Of a stretch of DNA of 64,000 bases, positions 34,274 to 43,778 are shown piece by piece. This DNA comes from Euryarchaeota archaeon UBA24 (lineage in GTDB: Archaea; Halobacteriota; Halobacteria; Halobacteriales; Hikarchaeaceae), in assembly GCA_002503845.1 (NCBI GenBank), contig DASO01000005.1, positions 1 through 64,000 of the forward strand, read 5' to 3'. Under the pieces are notes generated by a model that was given only the letters and a program-made list of their open reading frames with translations, ran no database searches and had not been told where the DNA came from. The translations under genes and the position numbers were made by a program. The number at the start of each line of letters is the position of its first letter. Positions within the stretch are counted from its first letter, which is position 1.

Positions 34274-36550
34274 TTATGGAGAATAAGAAGAAGAGGTGAT
34301 TTTCTTAATACGTTCTGCTGTTATTTTTCCAACTCCCTTTACCTGTTGGAGTTGGTCTTCGTTAGCTGACATGATAGCTTCGACAGTGCCGAAGTGGGAT
34401 AACAATAGTTGGGCGGTTATCGGGCCTATTTCTGCCATTGAAGAAACTACATATTCTTGTTGTTCGGAGAGGGTTTTTTGGGATTTTGATCCGTGAATCT
34501 GTATAGATCTCCCTGTGGAAATTTGTTCTCTGCGTGCGATTAATTCAAGCATTTGTGCGGTGTCATCTTCGTCGGATGTTCTTAATACACTAGCTCCGAA
34601 ATTTATTGCGAGGGAGGCCAGAGCCCCTCTGATTGCGTTGGGATGTATATTTCGTTTAGAGTATAAAGATCCCTCCCCTTCTATGATAACGAGTGGGCGG
34701 GAGTAGTTTTGAGATAGGTTTTTCACCTGATCAAATAAGGATCGGTCGGCCCCAACAAGTGTATCTAGGAAATCATCGATTGTTTTTCGTTCGACTGCAA
34801 CACGGTCAGAGAGTATATAGTCCCCCACTGAGAGGGTTTCTAGCTTAATTTGTATATTTTCGTTGGAAGCTAATTGCTTGGTTATTGAAGAGTTTAGCTC
34901 CCTTTGGTCGATGATGATTTCGATATCAGATGGGGCATTGGTGGTAGCAAAATCTGTGAGCGTTGGTTGGGGATGGGGAGGGGGATTTGTGGGGGGCAAT
35001 TTGGTGTCTAATTTTGCAATGGAAGATCTTAAAGACCTCAGTTCGTTGTGCATTTGTTGTTCTCTTTTTCGAGAAATCCAAAAATAAGTTTCATCACGAG
35101 TGTCGTTTGCTATAATAACAATTACTTTTCCTCGAGTCCCTCTCCCAGTTCTACCTCGGCGTTGTATGGTCCGAATTGCTGTGGGGACAGGCTCAAAGAA
35201 AATGACTAGATCTACGTCAGGGATATCTAGGCCCTCTTCGGCGACTGAGGTTGAAACTAAAACGTTGAAATCCCCGTTCTTAAATTTAGAGATTGTTTCG
35301 TGTTGCTGTTTTTGTGTCATTCCAGTGGATCCGTCCCTAGTAGTTTGCCCAACAAATCGTTCTGTCAAAAAAACGGGGGATAAAAATTCAGTGAGGGAAT
35401 CTGCAGTATCTCGTGATTCGGTAAAAACAATAACACGTACACCGCCGGAAATTCCGAGTTCCTCTGCGATTAGGACACGGGTAGTTTCAAATTTTGGGTG
35501 AAGTCCTTGATGTTTTTTTGATAGGTGTTTTGCTTGCTGAGTTAATGGGTCGGATATAAATCTTTGAGCTGCTTTCGAAGCCCCAGATGTTCGGGATGCA
35601 TTCTTTTGACGTTCAAGGTATTGGTTTAATGCATCTACACTTTGAGTTTCTACGTAGTTGATTCCGACTTTTATTTTTCTAAGTTCTGCATGGAGAGAAA
35701 GGGCTTCGTAACCATCTCCATTCCCTGCTTCGATTTGAGATTGGATTTGAGATCTAAGTTTTCGGAGATCACTCTCGGATAAACTATTTGATGAAGGGAC
35801 TGAAATTCCTATAGATTTCATTCGAGTGAGACGTTTTTTCATTAGGTTGCGGAGTAAATTTCTAATTTCTATTGCCTCAGGGGATAGGTTCACTCGGACC
35901 CATTCGATATTGGTTTTTCCAGCAAAAGGAGCAACTTCGGGGTCTTCTTCGGTGAGTATCTCAGTTTTTGAAAGGGAGAGATTATTGCAAATGGTAAGAA
36001 TGGACTCAACATCGTTTCCAGGAGATGCAGAAAGACCAGTGGAAAGAGGATTTGATGCATCGGAAACATATCGTTCTGAAATATAAGTGTAGGCATAGTT
36101 TCCAGTTGCTCTATGGCATTCATCAAAGGTGCAGTGAACTACATCTTTGAGTGAAATTCTCCCGCTGATTAGATCGTTTTGAATAACCTGAGGAGTTGAT
36201 ACGATAACAGTGGCTTGGTCCCACAGCTCACTGCGTTGTTTGGGGGGTATTTCTCCAGTGAAAGATACAATATCGGATGTAGATAAATTCAACCAGTTTC
36301 GGTAATCGTTTGTATGTTGATTTACGAGTGGTTTTGTGGGGGCAAGGAGCAAAGATTTTCCTTCATTTTGATTTAGTCGATGGGCGGTTACTAATAGACT
36401 AATTGCAGTTTTTCCGAGACCGGTTGGTAAGCAGACCAGAGTATTTTCAGAAAGTGATTTTTCGGCGAGTTTTAATTGATACGGTCTCGATTCGAGAGTG
36501 CCCGAACGTATGAGTGGGTGTTGAACACTAACTGAATTCTCTTCTTGCAT
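34274..36550 (-). CDS. hef: Hef helicase/nuclease (XPF/FANCM family)
   Basis: A fork-processing enzyme with an N-terminal superfamily 2 helicase and a C-terminal XPF-type nuclease, 758 residues. Helicase motifs are Walker A in PTGLGKTAISLL, a DECH box (FDECHRATGNYAYT), and motif VI QRRGRTGRGTRGKVIV. The nuclease site is VAVERKTIDDFLDTL (E-R-K-x-x-x-D near residue 585), followed by a tandem helix-hairpin-helix region ending with VKGVGKITAERIKKI. The DECH form replaces the more usual DEAH. The start is the ATG at 36550; a GTG immediately upstream is possible. Confidence 0.95.
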   Translation of the reverse strand: MQEENSVSVQHPLIRSGTLESRPYQLKLAEKSLSENTLVCLPTGLGKTAISLLVTAHRLNQNEGKSLLLAPTKPLVNQHTNDYRNWLNLSTSDIVSFTGEIPPKQRSELWDQATVIVSTPQVIQNDLISGRISLKDVVHCTFDECHRATGNYAYTYISERYVSDASNPLSTGLSASPGNDVESILTICNNLSLSKTEILTEEDPEVAPFAGKTNIEWVRVNLSPEAIEIRNLLRNLMKKRLTRMKSIGISVPSSNSLSESDLRKLRSQIQSQIEAGNGDGYEALSLHAELRKIKVGINYVETQSVDALNQYLERQKNASRTSGASKAAQRFISDPLTQQAKHLSKKHQGLHPKFETTRVLIAEELGISGGVRVIVFTESRDTADSLTEFLSPVFLTERFVGQTTRDGSTGMTQKQQHETISKFKNGDFNVLVSTSVAEEGLDIPDVDLVIFFEPVPTAIRTIQRRGRTGRGTRGKVIVIIANDTRDETYFWISRKREQQMHNELRSLRSSIAKLDTKLPPTNPPPHPQPTLTDFATTNAPSDIEIIIDQRELNSSITKQLASNENIQIKLETLSVGDYILSDRVAVERKTIDDFLDTLVGADRSLFDQVKNLSQNYSRPLVIIEGEGSLYSKRNIHPNAIRGALASLAINFGASVLRTSDEDDTAQMLELIARREQISTGRSIQIHGSKSQKTLSEQQEYVVSSMAEIGPITAQLLLSHFGTVEAIMSANEDQLQQVKGVGKITAERIKKITSSSYSP

Positions 36551-36603
36551 CACCGATTCAATTTGTAAATTCGAAACCTGTGGTGTTAAGGTATTCGTTG
36601 GGA

Positions 36604-38337
36604 TTATTTAAGATCAGAAAAGATAGAAGACCCATTTCGAAGACTTTCCAATATTGTAGACAGGGAATCAACATCGATCCTTATTTGCATCGCTGAATTT
36701 CGTTCTCTAAGGGTCACGGTTTGATCTTCAAAATATTGGTGATCAACGGTGACACAAAAAGGAGTTCCAACCTCATCTTGGCGACGGTAACGTTTTCCGA
36801 TACTACCAGACTCGTCGTAAAGAACAGATAGGCCACTTGTACGTAGATTGGAAGCTATATCTTGTGAGACCGTATCTAAACCATCGCGAGTTAGTAGGGG
36901 GAATACGCCCACAAAAATTGGGGAGATTGAAGAGGGGATAGAAAGTAAGGACCGTGCCTCGCCATCTATCGTATCTTCATGGAAAGTGTGGGCAAGTATA
37001 GAGTAGATAATTCTATCAATGCCAAATGATGGTTCGATCACATGAGGTAGTATGCGTTCACCGGTCACGGTGATTTTTTCTGTTGTAGGATGAAGATATT
37101 CTGAAGGAATGGAATGTGTAGTTCCATCGATTTCTACAGATAATTCAGGGGAATCAAAAATAGTGGAATCTTCCGATGCCATTTCATCTATTTTGGATAG
37201 TATTTCGGGGGTTAATTTTCCGAAAGTTGGTCCGAAGTAACCCATGTCTGGGTTTAGATTAGTTTGTAGTTTCTCCTGGGGTTCATCGAGAGGAATAAAC
37301 ATCGTAAAATCAGCTGATGAATGGGTGTTGTGTTTAGAAAGATCATAATTCCCACGATGTGCGAATCCAGTTATTTCGATCCAATCTCCATCAATTTCTA
37401 CTTCGGCATCCCAACAGTCTGATGCATAATGTGCTAATTCACTGGGCATATGCTGTCGGTATCGGAATCGGGTGAGGTCAATGCCAATGGAATCATACCA
37501 GTTGGTAGAGAGTTCTAAATAATATGCTAGCCATCGATTTTCAATTATGTTTTCGTCTATTGCTTCGGTAGGTGTTACAAATTCGATATCCCCGTTTGAT
37601 TCTTGTTGAGAAACGGAATAGAGAGGAAGTTTAGTAGTTGTTGGAGTAATTTCTGGGCCAAGGTCGGTGGGATGAATGAATAGTTCTAATTCTGCTTGTG
37701 TGAATTCTCTCAATCGGGTGAGTCCCTTTCTGGGGCTAATTTCGTTCCGATAAGAAGTTCCGATTTGGGCTACTCCAAATGGTAATTTTCCACGCGCATA
37801 ATCAGATAGTCTTGGAAATTCAACAAAAATTCCTTGTGCGGTCTCGGGGCGGAGATATCCGGGGGTTTGAGAACCAGGTCCAACTTTTGTGGCGAACATG
37901 AGGTTGAATTCCTGCAAGGTTGAATCGTCCAAGGTATTTTTACAAGAGGGGCAAGTAAGGGAATATTTAGAGAGGAGTTTTTTGAACTCTTTAGCAGAAA
38001 CGTCTGAAGATTGAAGAAGTGTGTGTTGACTCCCAAGTAAATGGTCAGCTCGATAGGATATTTCGCACGTTGAGCAGGTTATAAGAAGATCATCGAATCC
38101 ATCTAGATGTCCCGATGCTTTGAATACAGGGGAAGGGGAGATAGTGGGGGTTGAAATTTCAAAGTGACCTTCTTCGATAACAAATTTCGTTCTCCAAGAA
38201 TTTTCAATATTACTTTTTAATGCGGCACCCATAGGACCATACGCGTAAAATCCTGCCAATCCACCATAGGAATCATTTGCAGAAAAAAAGAATCCCCTGC
38301 GTTTTGCCAGCTCGTTTAGAACGTCTATATTGGTCAT
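36604..38337 (-). CDS. glyS: Glycyl-tRNA synthetase
   Basis: A class II synthetase charging tRNA-Gly, 577 residues, of the archaeal/eukaryotic alpha2 type. The N-terminus has KRRGFFFSANDSYGGLAGFY and YGPMGAALK. Motif 2 lies in AQIGTSYRNEISPRKGLTRLR with REFTQAELE, and motif 3 with FGIDRIIYS. The C-terminal anticodon-binding domain starts near residue 475 (ISPIFVGVFPL). A CxxC pair (ITCSTCEISYRADH and LTCPSCKNTL) forms a zinc-ribbon insertion. It is upstream of hef on the same strand. Confidence 0.96.
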   Translation of the reverse strand: MTNIDVLNELAKRRGFFFSANDSYGGLAGFYAYGPMGAALKSNIENSWRTKFVIEEGHFEISTPTISPSPVFKASGHLDGFDDLLITCSTCEISYRADHLLGSQHTLLQSSDVSAKEFKKLLSKYSLTCPSCKNTLDDSTLQEFNLMFATKVGPGSQTPGYLRPETAQGIFVEFPRLSDYARGKLPFGVAQIGTSYRNEISPRKGLTRLREFTQAELELFIHPTDLGPEITPTTTKLPLYSVSQQESNGDIEFVTPTEAIDENIIENRWLAYYLELSTNWYDSIGIDLTRFRYRQHMPSELAHYASDCWDAEVEIDGDWIEITGFAHRGNYDLSKHNTHSSADFTMFIPLDEPQEKLQTNLNPDMGYFGPTFGKLTPEILSKIDEMASEDSTIFDSPELSVEIDGTTHSIPSEYLHPTTEKITVTGERILPHVIEPSFGIDRIIYSILAHTFHEDTIDGEARSLLSIPSSISPIFVGVFPLLTRDGLDTVSQDIASNLRTSGLSVLYDESGSIGKRYRRQDEVGTPFCVTVDHQYFEDQTVTLRERNSAMQIRIDVDSLSTILESLRNGSSIFSDLK

Positions 38338-38400
38338 GGGTTTTAATTACTGTCTTTTAGCTTGTGAAAGGTGGGTGAGGAAAAGTATTTCGACGGGTTT

Positions 38401-38586
38401 ATGTTAAATGACAGCAATTCGCACGATATGGTGGGAGTATCAAGAAGCAGAGATAGCCACGAGGTCATGGCTTCTATTGACATGGATGGGGAGACTCCAA
38501 ACCTCATAATAGCAGATATTACAGAAGATGGGGCTTGGATATGTGCTTCTATGTTTGATTCCATCGTATTGAAAGAATGGGTTTGA
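38401..38586 (+). CDS. Small conserved haloarchaea-like protein
   Basis: A 61-residue protein with EVMASIDMDGETPNLIIADI, then TEDGAWICAS and a C-terminal LKEWV. The pattern MASID...LIIADITxDxAW...W resembles a short haloarchaeal family (possibly DUF7556) of unknown function. I prefer the ATG at 38401; an in-frame GTG at 38371 would add ten residues. A reading frame on the other strand over the same bases (38343-38564) shows no conserved features and I consider it spurious. The gene precedes uvrB by 63 bp. Confidence 0.65.
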   Translation: MLNDSNSHDMVGVSRSRDSHEVMASIDMDGETPNLIIADITEDGAWICASMFDSIVLKEWV

Positions 38587-38649
38587 AAAAATAGTAGATC
38601 AAGTGGAATAACGTTTGTCTGAAATAGTTACAGTTGCTAGCGTGAGATA

Positions 38650-40656
38650 ATGGGGCTGGATGGGAATGAATTTCGTGTGGAGGCCGGGTTTGATCCTGCA
38701 GGAGATCAGCCAAATGCCATAGAGAATGTTGTGAAGGGATTCCAAGAGGGAATGAAACGTCAAATATTGTTAGGAGTAACAGGTTCGGGTAAAACAAACA
38801 CAGTTTCGTGGGCAATTGAAAAGTTAGGGATTCCAACGCTGGTTATTACCCACAATAAAACACTTGCTGCACAACTATACGAAGAATTTAGAACATTGTT
38901 TCCAGATAATGCAGTGGAATATTTTGTTTCGCATTATGATTACTATCAACCGGAAGCATACATAGAACAGACGGACACATATATCGGAAAAGATGCGTCA
39001 ATAAATGAACAAATAGAGCGCCTCCGTCATTCTGCAACCCATTCTCTATTAACCAGGAAGGACGTTATCGTAGTGGCTTCTGTTTCTGCAATATACGGCT
39101 TGGGAGATCCTGCAGATTATGAGGACATGGCCATTAGATTATCAAAAGGGCAGAAGATTGATAGAGATGAAGTGGTTCGAGATCTAGTCAATCTAAACTA
39201 TCGGCGAAATGATATTGATTTTTCTCATGGGAAATTTAGAGTCAGAGGAGATACGATTGAGATATATCCTATTTATGGGCAATACTCAATACGAATTGAG
39301 TTTTGGGGCGATCGAATTGAGAGAATAACTAGGTTTGATCCACTAGAGGGAAAGTTAAAAGGAGAAGATCCTGTGGTATTGATTCACCCTGCCGAGCACT
39401 ATTCTATTCCGATGGAAAGATTGGACAATGCTATTTCAGAAATTGAATCTCTAATGGAAGAGCAGATAAAATATTTTGAACGGAGGGGGGATTTGGTTGC
39501 TGCTCAGAGGATAGAAGACAGGACTAGGTTCGATGTGGAAATGTTGAGGGAAATGGGTCATGTTCCGGGGATAGAAAACTACTCAGTACATCTTTCTAAT
39601 CGGGTTTCGGGGGATTCTCCATATACTTTGATTGATTACTTCCCAGAAGAATTTTTGATTGTCGTAGACGAATCACATCAAATGTTGCCCCAAATTCGGG
39701 GACAATTTGCAGCGGATCGATCACGGAAAGAGGCACTAGTGGAAAATGGATTTCGATTGCCTACTGCTTATGATAATCGCCCGTTGACATTTGAAGAATT
39801 TGAAAGTATAGATACTCGAACTCTCTATTTGTCTGCCACTCCAGGAGATTACGAATTGGAAGTTTCAGATCAGATCGTAGAACAAATAGTCAGGCCGACG
39901 TATTTAGTTGATCCCGAAATAGTAGTTATGCCTGCTAAAAATCAAATAGATGATTTGATGGAGAGAATTCGTTTAAAAATTGAGGGTGGAGAAAGGGTTT
40001 TAGTGACGACATTGACGAAACGAATGGCCGAAGATCTAACAGAATATTTAGTGGGGGCCGGTTTTGATGCAGAATATATGCACAGTGAAACAAAAACATT
40101 GGAGAGATATGAATTAATTCGGGGTTTGCGGCTGGGGGAGTTTGATATATTAGTTGGAATTAATCTGTTAAGAGAAGGACTTGATCTTCCAGAAGTCTCG
40201 TTGGTGGCGGTATTGGATGCAGATCAAGAAGGGTTCCTACGTTCTACACGGGCACTAATTCAGATAATTGGGCGGGCGGCACGGAATATAAATGGAGAGG
40301 TTGTATTGTACGCAGATCGGATTACTCGGTCGATGGAAGCGGCCATGGTTGAGACCGAACGTAGGCGGGTGACACAAGAAGCTTTTAATAGAGAATATGG
40401 GCATGTTCCTAAATCGATTGAAAAGTCGGTTGGTGATTCGGGTTTACCGGGTATGCGAACGAATACAGGTGGCATTGGGAAGGCACAGCCAAAAGATTAT
40501 GATGAGGCTTTAGAGGTATGTGAAGTTCTAGGTGAAAAGATGAGAGAGGCTGCAGAGAATCTTGAGTTTGAACTCGCAGCGGATATTAGGGATAGAATTA
40601 GAGAATTGCAGAAAAAATTTAAAAGTGAAGATAATTGGATACTTCCTGAAGAATAG
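38650..40656 (+). CDS. uvrB: Excinuclease ABC subunit B
   Basis: The damage-verifying subunit of bacterial-type nucleotide excision repair, 668 residues. It starts with [18 protein letters not shown], has Walker [12 protein letters not shown], the beta-hairpin [18 protein letters not shown], the DESH box ([11 protein letters not shown]), GIGRAAR-type motif VI ([19 protein letters not shown]) and a C-terminal UvrC-binding UVR motif ([17 protein letters not shown]). UvrABC genes are known in haloarchaea by transfer from bacteria. It converges with uvrC with only 6 bp between stops. uvrA is not in this window. Confidence 0.97.
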   Translation: MGLDGNEFRVEAGFDPAGDQPNAIENVVKGFQEGMKRQILLGVTGSGKTNTVSWAIEKLGIPTLVITHNKTLAAQLYEEFRTLFPDNAVEYFVSHYDYYQPEAYIEQTDTYIGKDASINEQIERLRHSATHSLLTRKDVIVVASVSAIYGLGDPADYEDMAIRLSKGQKIDRDEVVRDLVNLNYRRNDIDFSHGKFRVRGDTIEIYPIYGQYSIRIEFWGDRIERITRFDPLEGKLKGEDPVVLIHPAEHYSIPMERLDNAISEIESLMEEQIKYFERRGDLVAAQRIEDRTRFDVEMLREMGHVPGIENYSVHLSNRVSGDSPYTLIDYFPEEFLIVVDESHQMLPQIRGQFAADRSRKEALVENGFRLPTAYDNRPLTFEEFESIDTRTLYLSATPGDYELEVSDQIVEQIVRPTYLVDPEIVVMPAKNQIDDLMERIRLKIEGGERVLVTTLTKRMAEDLTEYLVGAGFDAEYMHSETKTLERYELIRGLRLGEFDILVGINLLREGLDLPEVSLVAVLDADQEGFLRSTRALIQIIGRAARNINGEVVLYADRITRSMEAAMVETERRRVTQEAFNREYGHVPKSIEKSVGDSGLPGMRTNTGGIGKAQPKDYDEALEVCEVLGEKMREAAENLEFELAADIRDRIRELQKKFKSEDNWILPEE

Positions 40657-40662
40657 AACGAA

Positions 40663-42390
40663 TTAAAGTTGATTTTTAAGTTTCATTGCTGTTTGTTTTC
40701 CAATGCCTTGTATACCACAGAGTTCGACCACTGAAGCGCGGCGAATTCCATCTATAGATCCAAAATTTTGGAAAAGTCTTTTTCTAAGTTCAGGTCCTAT
40801 TCCAGATATAGAATCCAGGGTTGTTGTGACGTCGTCGCGTAAGTGGCGGTGATAAGCGAGAGCAAATCTATGTGCTTCATCTCGGATGCGTTGGATCAGG
40901 TGTAAGTGGGAAGCATTTGATGGCCAAGTTTGATTTCCAGTTGGGGTTATGATAATATCATTTGGTTTTTTAAGTGCGATAACAGGTACATCCCATTTTA
41001 GATCAGAAAGGGCTTTTAAAGCTGCATTCAATTGACCTGAACCCCCATCGACTATGAGTAAATCAGGGACTGGACGTGAATCGGTTCCAGAGATGGAACG
41101 ATCTGCCCTCCAAGCTAGAAGATCATACATGTTAGAGTAATCGTCGTTGGTTTCTTTGAGTTTCAGTCGTCTGTAAGAAGATTTTTCCGGATAACCATCT
41201 ACGAAGACGACATTGCTTCCGACTACATCTTCTCCGGTAGAATGACTTATATCGAAAGCCTCTATTCGGGTTGCTTTTGAAATTGAAAGAGAATTTTGAA
41301 GTGCAAGAATGGCATCGGTAGGAACAAAATTTTGACGGGCGTTTTTGAGTGCCATTTCGACTAAAACGGCTTCTCTTCCTGTAGTTGGAGTGGATATTTC
41401 GACATGTTCTGAATCTAGCCAAGTATAAATTTCAGAGTCATGAGGTCGGTCGGATAGGACTAAATTGTTGGGTAGAATTCTATCTGCATAATATTGAGAT
41501 ATGAAAGCTGAGAGTACTGTTTCGGGGGTTGAGTGATCGGGGGTATCGAGTAAATGTTGTTCACGGTCGAGTAGCATTCCTTTTTCAATATGAAAACGAG
41601 AAACGATAGAATGGGTACCTTCTATAGAAACGGCGAGAACATCAGTTGTTTTTGATTCCCCATGTTTTTGAACAGCATCTCCGCCTCCATGGAGTCCTCG
41701 GACCGCATCTATTCGATCTCGAAGAGTGGCCGCTTGTTCGTATTGTTGGTTGGTTGCGGAGGAATCCATTTTTTTCAAGAGAGGTTCGAGTAAAGTTCCA
41801 GTTGCACCGTGAAAAAATGCTTCTGTGGAAGAAACATCCAATAGGTATTGATCTTGGGATATATAATCAACACAAGGGGCGGTGCACAAACCAAGGTCGT
41901 AATCCAGGCATGGGCGGGATCTACCTGAAAATTTGTGGTCAGAACACCCCCTGATTCCAAAAGTTTCTCGTATTGCTTTGACTGTTTCATCCACTTTTTT
42001 TCGGTCGGTGAAAGGTCCATATACTTTTGCTTTAGTATCAGGATCCCGGGTTACTTCTATACGGGGGAAAGCATGGTTAGAAATTTGGATGAGTGGATAA
42101 GATTTGTCGTCTCGTAAACGAACGTTGTATTTGGGCGCATGGCATTTGATTAGATTTGCTTCTAGCAGTAACGCCTGGGTTTCTGTGTTGGTTATAGAGA
42201 TATCAATTCGATCTGCTTTCTGCACCATTTGTTGGATTCGGGGAGATATAGGATCGGTGTAGGATCGGATTCGTGATCGGAGATTGACTGCTTTTCCTAT
42301 ATAGATTGGAAAATCTTGGGAGTAAAATAAATATACACCCGGTTTTGCGGGGAAGTCGGATGTCCAAGAAAGGATATCATTTCTATCCAT
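40663..42390 (-). CDS. uvrC: Excinuclease ABC subunit C
   Basis: The dual-incision nuclease of UvrABC repair, 575 residues. The N-terminal GIY-YIG domain has GVYLFYSQDFPIYIGKAVNL. It is followed by the cysteine-rich segment CSDHKFSGRSRPCLDYDLGL with CTAPCVD, the UVR motif (QYEQAATLRDRIDAVRGL), the RNase H-like C-terminal nuclease with EAFDISHSTGEDVVGSNVVF and DLLIVDGGSGQLNAAL, and a final HhH pair (ISGIGPELRKRLFQNFG). All catalytic regions are present. It converges with uvrB. Confidence 0.97.
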   Translation of the reverse strand: MDRNDILSWTSDFPAKPGVYLFYSQDFPIYIGKAVNLRSRIRSYTDPISPRIQQMVQKADRIDISITNTETQALLLEANLIKCHAPKYNVRLRDDKSYPLIQISNHAFPRIEVTRDPDTKAKVYGPFTDRKKVDETVKAIRETFGIRGCSDHKFSGRSRPCLDYDLGLCTAPCVDYISQDQYLLDVSSTEAFFHGATGTLLEPLLKKMDSSATNQQYEQAATLRDRIDAVRGLHGGGDAVQKHGESKTTDVLAVSIEGTHSIVSRFHIEKGMLLDREQHLLDTPDHSTPETVLSAFISQYYADRILPNNLVLSDRPHDSEIYTWLDSEHVEISTPTTGREAVLVEMALKNARQNFVPTDAILALQNSLSISKATRIEAFDISHSTGEDVVGSNVVFVDGYPEKSSYRRLKLKETNDDYSNMYDLLAWRADRSISGTDSRPVPDLLIVDGGSGQLNAALKALSDLKWDVPVIALKKPNDIIITPTGNQTWPSNASHLHLIQRIRDEAHRFALAYHRHLRDDVTTTLDSISGIGPELRKRLFQNFGSIDGIRRASVVELCGIQGIGKQTAMKLKNQL

Positions 42391-42506
42391 TGTGAGAGAT
42401 ATGCTTCCGAGGTTTTTGAAACTATCTTGATGAGGTCAGAAGGTTAGATTGTTAGATCGCATAGACCACTTCTTTTTTGACCACAGACACCATTTGAGAA
42501 TTATTG

Positions 42507-43769
42507 ATGGCAGACCTAACAATCGAAGGTATTGGACAAATTAAACCTAGTTCCATTAAAGGGGATGTCTGGTTAACTTGTATTGAATGTGGAAAAACAT
42601 ACCCCCCATTCGATTTTGTGATATATAGATGCCAAAAATGTGGAGGGTTATTGGAAGTAAGATATGAAAATCTCCCGACGTTTGAAGATTTTTCAGGGAG
42701 TGGTGTTTGGAGGTACAGGGCGTCATTACCATTTGAAATGGGAGTTAGCATAAAGGAGGGAAACACTCCGCTGTACACAGTACCTAGAATAGAATCCGAC
42801 GTAGGAGTAGAGGCTTTAAGAATTAAACATGAGGGGATGAATCCAACAGGGAGCTTCAAAGATAGAGGAATGACGGTGGGCGTCCGTGTAGTCCAAGAAT
42901 TAGGTGTAAAAAGATTAGCCTGTGCTTCGACCGGAAATACTAGCGCGTCTTTGGCAGCTTACGGATCGAGGGCTGGTTTGGAAGTAATCGTGTTGCTCCC
43001 CGCAGGGAAGGTCGCGATGGGGAAGGTTGCTCAAGCAAGTTTGCATGGTGCAAAAATATTACAATTGGACGGAAATTTTGATGAATGTCTTGATATTGTG
43101 ACCAAGTTGGCAGATGAAGGTGAGGTTTATTTATTGAACTCTGTAAACCCATTTCGATTAGAAGGCCAGAAAACTATTGGATTTGAAATACTCGAGCAAT
43201 CGCTGGAAGAAGTGGGCAGATATCCAGATAGAATTATATTACCAGTGGGTAATGCGGGGAATACGGCAGCATTGTACAAAGGTTTTAGAGAATTAGTGGC
43301 TAGTGGTGCTCTTAAAGTGGAAGATGTACCAAAAATCACAGCTATACAAGCAGAAGGTGCAGCGCCTATTGTTGAAGCAATAAAAAGTAGTGCTAATCAT
43401 GTTCAAAGATGGCCAAGTGTGGAAACAAAGGCGACAGCGATTAGGATTGGAAATCCGGTAAACTCCCCGAAGGCCCTTCCGGCAATACGAGGGACAGGGG
43501 GGACTGCAATAACTGTTTCAGATGGGGAAATATTAGCAGCTCAATGTGAGTTGGCAGAGGAAGGAATTGGAGTGGAACCTGCTTCTGCTGCTTCGGTTGC
43601 GGGTTTAAGGAAACTACGTTCAGAGGGCGTAGTTGGAAAAGAAGAGTATGTTGTCTGTTTGGCCACAGGGATATTACTAAAAGATCCAGATGCAGCAAGT
43701 TTTGCTAGGGAGGCTCCAAAAGAAATTCCTGCAAGTGTGGAAGATGTTATGCAAGCTATTTTAAACTGA
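42507..43769 (+). CDS. thrC: Threonine synthase
   Basis: A PLP enzyme converting O-phosphohomoserine to threonine, 420 residues. An N-terminal zinc-ribbon-like segment (CIECGKTYPP and YRCQKCGGLLEV) precedes the catalytic domain, as in archaeal/plant-like enzymes. The PLP lysine is K118 in NPTGSFKDRGMTVG and the phosphate loop is STGNTSASLAAYGSR. The ATG at 42507 is chosen over the adjacent TTG. It is divergent from uvrC and convergent with serA, starting an amino-acid biosynthesis region. Confidence 0.95.
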   Translation: MADLTIEGIGQIKPSSIKGDVWLTCIECGKTYPPFDFVIYRCQKCGGLLEVRYENLPTFEDFSGSGVWRYRASLPFEMGVSIKEGNTPLYTVPRIESDVGVEALRIKHEGMNPTGSFKDRGMTVGVRVVQELGVKRLACASTGNTSASLAAYGSRAGLEVIVLLPAGKVAMGKVAQASLHGAKILQLDGNFDECLDIVTKLADEGEVYLLNSVNPFRLEGQKTIGFEILEQSLEEVGRYPDRIILPVGNAGNTAALYKGFRELVASGALKVEDVPKITAIQAEGAAPIVEAIKSSANHVQRWPSVETKATAIRIGNPVNSPKALPAIRGTGGTAITVSDGEILAAQCELAEEGIGVEPASAASVAGLRKLRSEGVVGKEEYVVCLATGILLKDPDAASFAREAPKEIPASVEDVMQAILN

Positions 43770-43778
43770 AAGTATTTT

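Noticed and set aside
38343-38564. A 73-residue minus-strand gene downstream of the glyS start region
   Set aside because: It lies opposite the conserved-looking small gene at 38401-38586, and its own translation shows no recognisable pattern.
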